Assembly (NCBI GenBank): GCA_036489445.1
Contig: DASXFV010000086.1
Coordinates: 1 to 11,677, forward strand
Source of the DNA: DAIDKA01 sp036489445
GTDB taxonomy: Bacteria > Pseudomonadota > Gammaproteobacteria > Steroidobacterales > Steroidobacteraceae
Direction: 5' to 3'
DNA: 11,677 bases
This document shows, piece by piece, positions 7,399-11,677 of the stretch. The notes under the pieces were generated by a model that was given only the letters and a program-made list of their open reading frames with translations, made no database searches and was not told where the DNA came from. The translations under genes and the position numbers were made by a program. Every line of letters starts with the position of its first letter. The stretch's first letter is position 1.

Positions 7399-7533
7399 TT
7401 ATCCTACCGCAATTGAGGCAACGTACCCCCGGGGCTGGGATTCATCCGGCGCGACCTGCACCTGGGGCTGGTGGCTGCCGCTTGGGCCCGGCCGGGCCGC
7501 ATGCGGCTTGCGCCGTGTTGCCTGATTCGTCAT
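7399..7533 (-). CDS. Candidate small protein (44 aa) upstream of the CDF exporter
   Basis: On the minus strand an ATG at 7533 opens a 44-codon frame ending in TAA at 7399-7401, six bases before the exporter start. AGGA lies six bases ahead of the ATG, a good ribosome binding site, and the stop codon overlaps the purine stretch (TAGGATAA) that serves the exporter, an arrangement suited to coupled translation. The peptide is basic, Pro- and Gln-rich (starting MTNQATRRKPHAARPG), with no Cys, two His, and no membrane segment. I recognise no family. The frame extends open further upstream into the antisense of the hydrolase gene, so it could be chance in GC-rich DNA. It might be a leader peptide, a small protein, or nothing. 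Confidence 0.35.
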   Translation of the reverse strand: MTNQATRRKPHAARPGPSGSHQPQVQVAPDESQPRGYVASIAVG

Positions 7534-7555
7534 CGACTGTCCTGGAGCGATACGC

Positions 7556-8290
7556 TTGTCTGAGATGAATGTGGTGTTGGTGCCTGGTCTGCTGTGTGAC
7601 AAGGCGGTCTGGAAATCGCAAATGAAGGCGCTGCAGGATGTGGCACGCATGCAGGTGGCCGATCACGGTGAGCTGGATTCCCTCGGTGCCATGGCCGAGG
7701 CGATCCTGGCGAAGGCGCCGGCAAAATTCGCGGTGGTGGGTCATTCCATGGGCGGTCGCGTGGCGCTTGAAGTCGTGCGTCGCGCCGGCAGTCGCATCAG
7801 CGGACTGGCCCTGCTCGACACGGGTTATGGGCCCTTGGCGACGGGCGAGGCAGGCGCGAAGGAGGTGGCGGGCCGCCAGGAGTTGCTGACGGTGGCGCGT
7901 ACCTCGGGAATGCGCGCGGTAGGGCAGCGCTGGCTGGCGATACCCATGATCCATCCCGCCCGACTCAAGGAGCGCACGCTCGTGGAGGCCATTCTGCGCA
8001 TGATTGAGCGGCGCACCCCGCAACAATTTGCTGCACAGATCGGCGCACTGCTGCACCGGCCGGATGCGACAGCCCTACTGCCCATGATTGCCTGCCCGGC
8101 CCTGGTGTTGTGCGGTCAGGATGACGCCTGGGCGCCGCTGTCCACCCACCGGGTCATGGCGCAACTGATTCCCCATAGCAAACTCGTGTCGGTACCGGAC
8201 TGCGGACACATGTGCACCATGGAGCGTCCCGATGCCGTCAACGTCGCGCTGCGTACCTGGCTGCTGCGCGTTGCGCAGATGAACGCCTGA
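7556..8290 (+). CDS. Alpha/beta-fold hydrolase
   Basis: This 244-aa single-domain alpha/beta hydrolase would hydrolyse an ester, thioester or C-C bond in the cytoplasm; the substrate is unknown. No signal peptide is seen. VVLVPGLLCD at 6-15 supplies the oxyanion region, G62-H-S64-M-G-G is the nucleophile elbow with Ser64, D190 in CGQDDAWAP is the likely acid, and H218 in PDCGHM completes the triad. The cap between residues about 90 and 160 is helical. Start choice: TTG at 7556 has GGAG eight bases upstream (7544-7547), whereas the next ATG (7565, three codons in) would be 17 bases from it, so the TTG is favoured. It is divergent from the CDF gene and 27 nt ahead of the quinone oxidoreductase gene, probably in one transcript. 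Confidence 0.88.
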   Translation: MSEMNVVLVPGLLCDKAVWKSQMKALQDVARMQVADHGELDSLGAMAEAILAKAPAKFAVVGHSMGGRVALEVVRRAGSRISGLALLDTGYGPLATGEAGAKEVAGRQELLTVARTSGMRAVGQRWLAIPMIHPARLKERTLVEAILRMIERRTPQQFAAQIGALLHRPDATALLPMIACPALVLCGQDDAWAPLSTHRVMAQLIPHSKLVSVPDCGHMCTMERPDAVNVALRTWLLRVAQMNA

Positions 8291-8312
8291 GGCGGCGGGT
8301 TTTTCTCGCCTC
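8284..8312 (+). other. Alternative hairpins at the hydrolase / oxidoreductase junction
   Basis: CGCC-TGA-GGCG (8284-8294) spans the hydrolase stop codon. GAGGCG (8289-8294) can instead pair perfectly with CGCCTC (8307-8312) across a loop that holds five T residues (8300-8304). The two structures share a strand and exclude each other. The second ends five bases before the downstream ATG, so it could affect ribosome entry, while the first plus the T run weakly resembles a terminator. Both are short; function is inference. Confidence 0.3.
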
Positions 8313-8317
8313 GGCCC

Positions 8318-9349
8318 ATGCACATTCCAGCCAACATGACGGCCATAAGAATCCGCGAGCCGGGTCCGCCTTCGGTACTGGAGCCGGTGGAGTGCCCGGT
8401 GCCCGAGCTCGGGCCCGGGGAAGTGCTGATCAAGGTTGCGGCGGCGGGCATCAATCGACCGGACGTGCTGCAGCGGCAGGGGCATTATCCAGCACCGCCC
8501 GGTGCTTCGTTGATTCCGGGCCTGGAAGTCGCCGGAGAAATCGTGGCCCTGGGAAGCACCGTGCGCGGCTGGCGAGTCGGTGACCTGGTCTGCGCCCTGT
8601 TGGCCGGCGGTGGCTATGCGCAGTTCGCCGCCGTCGCCGCCGTGCAGTGTCTGCCGGTGCCGTCGGGGCTGACCTTGCAGCAGGCGGCCACCTTGCCGGA
8701 AACGTTTTTTACCGTCTGGTTGAACCTCTTTCGGCGCGCGGGTCTGCAGCCGGGCGAGATCGTGCTGGTGCACGGTGGGGCCAGCGGCATTGGTACCACT
8801 GCGATCCTGCTGGCATCAGCGTTCGGCGCCAGGGTGCTCACCACCGCCGGGACTGCTGAGAAGTGCGCGGCCTGTGTGGCCCTTGGGGCTGAGCGGGCCA
8901 TCAATTATCACAGTGAGGACTTCGTCGCAGCCGTGCGCGAGGCCACGCAGGGCCGTGGCGCGGATGTGATCCTCGACATGGTCGGGGGTGAGTACGTGCA
9001 GCGGAATATCACGGCCGCTGCCACCGATGGCCGCATTGCGCTGATCGCGGTGCAGGGCGGAGCGCAGGCACAGATTGATCTGCGGCAGATCCTGGTCAAG
9101 CGCCTGAAGATCATGGGCGCCACGCTGCGGCCGCAGTCCAGTGCGGCCAAAGGACGGCTGGCCCAGGACCTGTTGAATGATGTCTGGCCGTTATTTGCTG
9201 ATCGGCGGCTGACAGCGCCGCCCATCCATGCGCGTTTTGCCCTGAATGCGGCGTCCGATGCTCATGCCCTCATGGAGTCGGGTCATCACATCGGAAAAAT
9301 AGTGCTGCTGGTTGAGCATGCTACCGCGGATGTGTCGCCCGTGGCGTGA
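8318..9349 (+). CDS. NAD(P)H quinone oxidoreductase, zinc-free medium-chain (PIG3/QOR) type
   Basis: The 343-aa product belongs to the medium-chain dehydrogenase/reductase superfamily, in the quinone oxidoreductase branch, which reduces quinones or enones with NADPH. The N-terminal GroES-like domain has PGEVLIKVAAAGINRPDVLQRQGHYPAPPG and PGLEVAGEI, the PIG3-type signature; the catalytic-zinc Cys and the His of GHE seen in alcohol dehydrogenases are absent. The Rossmann domain has LVHGGASGIGTTA near 149-161 for NADPH binding, then LGAERAINY and VILDMVGG. ATG 8318 gives MHIPANMTAIRI; ATG 8336 gives MTAIRI and 337 aa. I kept 8318 because homologues of this type often carry a similar short xxxP..M lead, but no clear Shine-Dalgarno decides it. 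It follows the hydrolase after 27 nt and is convergent with vapC. Confidence 0.9.
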   Translation: MHIPANMTAIRIREPGPPSVLEPVECPVPELGPGEVLIKVAAAGINRPDVLQRQGHYPAPPGASLIPGLEVAGEIVALGSTVRGWRVGDLVCALLAGGGYAQFAAVAAVQCLPVPSGLTLQQAATLPETFFTVWLNLFRRAGLQPGEIVLVHGGASGIGTTAILLASAFGARVLTTAGTAEKCAACVALGAERAINYHSEDFVAAVREATQGRGADVILDMVGGEYVQRNITAAATDGRIALIAVQGGAQAQIDLRQILVKRLKIMGATLRPQSSAAKGRLAQDLLNDVWPLFADRRLTAPPIHARFALNAASDAHALMESGHHIGKIVLLVEHATADVSPVA

Positions 9350-9353
9350 GTGT

Positions 9354-9371
9354 CGGCGGCTTGCGCCGCTG
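9354..9371. terminator. Stem-loop between convergent oxidoreductase and vapC genes
   Basis: GCGGC (9356-9360), loop TTGC, GCCGC (9365-9369) is a perfect stem that extends by a G-U and a C-G pair to 9354-9371. It starts five bases after the oxidoreductase stop and 25 bases from the vapC stop, the place for a shared transcription end. There is no T run on either side, so it is not a classical intrinsic terminator; it may protect the 3' end or act with Rho. Confidence 0.35.
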
Positions 9372-9395
9372 GAGGTAACGGGCGGATGTGCGAGC

Positions 9396-9830
9396 TTACT
9401 CGTCCAATGGGAAGCGGCTGCGTACCCCTGCAAACCGCAAAAAGTCCCGATCTGCGGTGTGCACGACGGCACGGTAGGCCAGCGCCAACGCGGCAATCTG
9501 TGCATCGGTGACCAGGTTACCCGCGGTTCCGCCCCCGGCCTGCAGCAATGCAATCACCTGCTCGGCATGGCCGGCCGAGGCCTGCAGGACCTGGCTGACC
9601 CGTCTCTCGAGCCAGGCTCGAACGTGTTCCGCCGCTTCGGCGAGCGTCATGGGGCTCGCGTAGACCTTCGAGTGGGTCGCAATGCGAATGAAGGCGAAAA
9701 GTGTGGGGTGGGTGAATCCCACCGGCTGGCGACCGGACAGACATTCCTGCAACCACGCGCGGGCCCGTTCATGGAAAGGGCTATCGCGGTCATACGCGTA
9801 GAGCAGCAGGTTCGCATCCGGAACGATCAT
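9396..9830 (-). CDS. vapC: VapC-family PIN-domain toxin (ribonuclease)
   Basis: The 144-aa product is a PIN-domain ribonuclease of a type II toxin-antitoxin system; VapC toxins cut tRNA or rRNA when freed from the antitoxin. It starts MIVPD5ANLLLYAYD, the first acidic residue of the PIN site, and has NLVTD109AQIAALAL and TAD127RD129F near the end, the usual later Asp residues. The middle segment reads HPTLFAFIRIATHS: where many VapC proteins have a Glu before an F-x-R motif, Ala46 or Phe45 stands here. I believe a VapC subgroup shows a similar AFLRI pattern, so this need not mean loss of activity. The ATG overlaps the antitoxin stop (ATGA, 9827-9830), so the toxin is translated after the antitoxin. 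Downstream lies only the stem-loop before the convergent oxidoreductase gene. Confidence 0.9.
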   Translation of the reverse strand: MIVPDANLLLYAYDRDSPFHERARAWLQECLSGRQPVGFTHPTLFAFIRIATHSKVYASPMTLAEAAEHVRAWLERRVSQVLQASAGHAEQVIALLQAGGGTAGNLVTDAQIAALALAYRAVVHTADRDFLRFAGVRSRFPLDE

Positions 9831-10132
9831 TTCGCCTTGCGCGACAGCGATTTTCGATGCCCCTTCGCGAGCGCGCGGCCGAGCGCATCGAAGCTTTCGG
9901 CTTCGAGCTCATCGGCCATTTGATTCAAACGTGCAGCATCGATTCCCGCCCGCAGACCCAAACCTCGGGCACGAACGATGAATGGCGCCTCCTCGACACC
10001 CGCTGCCGCCAGATCCGCCAGTCCACTACGCACGGCTTCATTCAAGGCTTCCTTGAAGCTCAGCCGCCGACGCTGCATGGCGTCCCGCAACAGCTGCTCC
10101 ACGTCCGGCTCTAGAGTCACTGTCGTGCGCAT
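9827..10132 (-). CDS. vapB: VapB-type antitoxin, ribbon-helix-helix DNA-binding
   Basis: The 101-aa product is the antitoxin partner of the PIN toxin. Its N-terminus (MRTTVTLEPDVEQLLRDAMQ, then RRLSFKEALNEAVRSGL to residue 38) has the short beta strand and two helices of a ribbon-helix-helix DNA-binding dimer. The rest (about 50-101) is the flexible, charged tail expected to wrap the toxin, with an Arg/Lys-rich end. Such antitoxins bind the toxin and repress their own promoter. No Shine-Dalgarno precedes the ATG at 10132; instead a promoter lies so close that the ATG falls at the expected transcription start. The neighbouring upstream ATGs near 10140 are in another frame. The stop overlaps the toxin start by 4 nt. 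Confidence 0.87.
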   Translation of the reverse strand: MRTTVTLEPDVEQLLRDAMQRRRLSFKEALNEAVRSGLADLAAAGVEEAPFIVRARGLGLRAGIDAARLNQMADELEAESFDALGRALAKGHRKSLSRKAK

Positions 10133-10136
10133 GGAA

Positions 10137-10149
10137 GCATCATGATTGC
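10137..10149. promoter_or_regulatory. Palindrome over the vapBC -10 (possible antitoxin operator)
   Basis: ATCATGAT (10139-10146) is a perfect 8-bp palindrome that covers the -10 hexamer. With its flanks it reads GCAATCATGATGC on the minus strand, a longer palindrome spoiled by one extra base. Ribbon-helix-helix antitoxins commonly bind such dyads over their own promoter, so this is a natural candidate for autorepression; binding is inferred. Confidence 0.4.
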
Positions 10150-10167
10150 AGCTTAATTTGCTGTCAA
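10139..10167 (-). promoter_or_regulatory. Promoter of the vapBC operon (leaderless mRNA predicted)
   Basis: On the minus strand the -35 is TTGACA (10162-10167, perfect), the spacer is 17 bp, and the -10 is CATGAT (10139-10144, 4 of 6). Six bases then separate the -10 from base 10132, the A of the antitoxin ATG, so transcription should begin at or within a base or two of the start codon. That fits the lack of a ribosome binding site. The -35 match and exact 17-bp spacing make this the best promoter in the window. Confidence 0.65.
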
Positions 10168-10206
10168 GATGTCGGGATAGACGGCCAAACTAGCGGCCCA
10201 CTCCCC

Positions 10207-11677
10207 TCATTTGAGCGCAAGGTCCAGCCGTACCGTGCTCCCCGCGGGCGATTCAGCGGTACCGTTGATGAGGAAGATACGCACCGGGTCGATGTTCGTG
10301 CCCTGCAGAAGGGCATCCTGTACGGCATGGGCACGACGGGTGCCCAGACTCTGCAGCTGCGACTGAGTGATCTGGATACGCTCCAGCAGGACTGCCTTGA
10401 GTTCTGCGCTGGCCGCCGCATAGTCGGGCGTCGCTCCCTTGGCTTTCTTCGCCGTGGTCAGCGCTGCGGTCTGGGGTGGCAACGGCGCGGTGGCGCCGGA
10501 CTCCTCGCGGTACTGCGCCAGCAGCAGATTGAACAGGGCTGCAGGATCCGTCGGCAGCGGTGTCGCAGTCGCGCCGCCGAGACGCTTGCGCAGCTGGTTG
10601 TCCAGCTGCTGCTTTGCCAGCGCCGGTGTGTCAGTGGCGCTCGAGTAGCTGGTGGGGACATCCAGTTGCAGCCCGGGGCGCGCATCCAGCGCCTTGATGA
10701 TGCTGTCCAGCCGCGACAGCGCCATCGGCTCCAGGGTTGCGCTGCCGGGTGCGAACTCGATGACATTGACCTGGTCACCACCGCCGAACAGGTGACCGAG
10801 CAGAGAAAAGGGTGCCGTGACCGCCTTTTCCAGCAGATTCACGAACACCTTCCAGATGAGGGGACCGATCCGGAACTGTGGATCATCCAGACTGCCGGTG
10901 AGCGGCAGGTCCAGGTCGATCACGCCATTGCGATCCTCGAGCAGCGAGACGGCAAGCTTCAGTGGCAGATTGACGGCATCGGGACTGTTGACCTTCTCGC
11001 CCAGTTGCAGCTGATCCACCACGACATGATTGCTGGCAACGAGCCTGCGGTCCTCAATGTGATATTGGAGATCAACGGTGAGCTTGCCCTTGTCGATCTT
11101 GTAGCCGGCGAAGTGCCCGGAATATGGGGTGACGCCGCTGAGTTCGATGCCGCGAAAATTCATGTTGATGTCGGTATAGGCGGCCTGCGACAACAGGTTG
11201 GTCTGACCCCAGATATGCGCGGGGGCATAGCGGTCCACGGAACCCTTCAGGTCGATCTTGGCACGAGATGCGGGCGCCGAGGACAGTCCGTCGATGGTTC
11301 CGTCCAGCTGCTGCAGGCCGATGGCAAAGTGCGGCTGGATCCACTGGTCGGAGTAATTTGCTGAGCCGTTGGTGATCACCACCGCGTCGATGGCCAAGGG
11401 CATGGAACTGACGGGCGCTGGAGGCGCCAGCACCGCGGTGCGGGTGGTGCCCGGGGACTTTGCGGTTCGGGGTGGGGGAGACGACGCAGCGGCAACCGGT
11501 GCCGGCTTGGCCGCGGAACCGGCGGGCTCGAGTGCTTCGCTGATATTGAGGTGGCGGTTCTCATCGATGATGACCCGCGCATAGGGAGCCTGGGCGCGGA
11601 TGGTGTGGATACTCAGCGACGCCGGGTCACTGCGGTAGCGGATCCCGGACACCGTCAGATGGTCCCACTTGATGAAG
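10207..11677 (-). CDS. DUF748 / AsmA-like envelope protein, C-terminal part (cut by window edge)
   Basis: The frame is open to the right edge, giving 489 codons of a longer protein; the GTG at 11652 is internal, because the preceding codons (FIKWDHLTVSG) continue the same repeat-like fold. Sequence marks DUF748, a relative of AsmA/TamB proteins anchored in the inner membrane and reaching into the periplasm: RYRSDPASLSIHTIRAQAPY at the edge, a Pro/Ala-rich linker at about residues 50-92, an AsmA-like beta stretch, then LPLTGSLDDPQFRIGPLIWK and VNLLEKAVTAPFSLLGHLFGGG, and VNVIEFAPGSATLEP near the middle, followed by a helical, Gln/Leu-rich tail and a final strand (STVRLDLALK). AsmA-like proteins are linked to outer-membrane lipid and protein homeostasis; the exact role here is unknown. 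The gene precedes vapB by 74 nt on the same strand. Confidence 0.83.
   Translation of the reverse strand, partial: FIKWDHLTVSGIRYRSDPASLSIHTIRAQAPYARVIIDENRHLNISEALEPAGSAAKPAPVAAASSPPPRTAKSPGTTRTAVLAPPAPVSSMPLAIDAVVITNGSANYSDQWIQPHFAIGLQQLDGTIDGLSSAPASRAKIDLKGSVDRYAPAHIWGQTNLLSQAAYTDINMNFRGIELSGVTPYSGHFAGYKIDKGKLTVDLQYHIEDRRLVASNHVVVDQLQLGEKVNSPDAVNLPLKLAVSLLEDRNGVIDLDLPLTGSLDDPQFRIGPLIWKVFVNLLEKAVTAPFSLLGHLFGGGDQVNVIEFAPGSATLEPMALSRLDSIIKALDARPGLQLDVPTSYSSATDTPALAKQQLDNQLRKRLGGATATPLPTDPAALFNLLLAQYREESGATAPLPPQTAALTTAKKAKGATPDYAAASAELKAVLLERIQITQSQLQSLGTRRAHAVQDALLQGTNIDPVRIFLINGTAESPAGSTVRLDLALK

Noticed and set aside
7393..7555. Metal-sensing riboswitch or clear sigma-70 promoter in the gap before the CDF gene
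   Set aside because: No known riboswitch core was recognised, and the best hexamers (such as TTGAGG at 7413) lack a matching -10.
7501..7563. 20-codon upstream ORF overlapping the hydrolase TTG start
   Set aside because: It starts with ATG but has no Shine-Dalgarno, only GC-rich sequence before it, and no sign of coding; could be chance.
10327..11364. 345-codon plus-strand open frame antisense to the DUF748 gene
   Set aside because: No recognisable domain, Arg/Gln-rich, and the minus frame carries clear DUF748 motifs.

Overview
The window is GC-rich and densely coded on both strands. It looks like an ordinary bacterial chromosome, most likely from a gammaproteobacterium. That placement rests on the glcD-glcE-glcF order with GlcD and GlcF sequences very close in motif and length to the E. 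coli proteins as I remember them, a ZitB-like CDF transporter, and a DUF748 envelope protein. No taxonomic marker is present, so this is inference. I see no rRNA, tRNA, CRISPR array, transposase, integrase or phage gene.

Layout from left to right. (1) 1-46, minus: the first 15 codons of an RRM RNA-binding protein cut by the window edge. (2) 283-1224, minus: an aldo/keto reductase with an apparent twin-arginine signal peptide. (3) 1355-5337, plus: a complete glcDEF operon for glycolate oxidase, with no glcC, glcG, glcA or glcB in view. (4) 5312-7392, minus: a His-rich CDF metal exporter followed, with a 4-nt ATGA overlap, by a metallo-beta-lactamase-fold hydrolase whose 3' end overlaps the 3' end of glcF. 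A candidate 44-codon ORF (7399-7533) sits directly upstream of the exporter. (5) 7556-9349, plus: an alpha/beta hydrolase with a probable TTG start, then a zinc-free quinone oxidoreductase of the medium-chain family. (6) 9396-10132, minus: a VapBC-type toxin-antitoxin pair with a near-consensus promoter placed so that the mRNA should be leaderless. (7) 10207-11677, minus: the C-terminal part of a DUF748 (AsmA-like) protein that runs off the right edge.

How the genes work together. GlcD (FAD subunit), GlcE (second FAD-domain subunit) and GlcF (iron-sulfur subunit) would form one membrane-associated enzyme that oxidises glycolate to glyoxylate and feeds the quinone pool. The CDF exporter and the MBL hydrolase are translationally coupled, pairing a divalent-metal exporter with an enzyme fold that needs such metals. 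The antitoxin and toxin form an autoregulated pair. The remaining genes are standalone metabolic or envelope genes. I found no convincing new multi-gene system. The most checkable unusual points are the leaderless vapBC promoter with its palindrome, the small ORF upstream of the CDF gene, the overlapping divergent 5' ends near 7530-7560, and the tail-to-tail overlap of glcF with the hydrolase gene.
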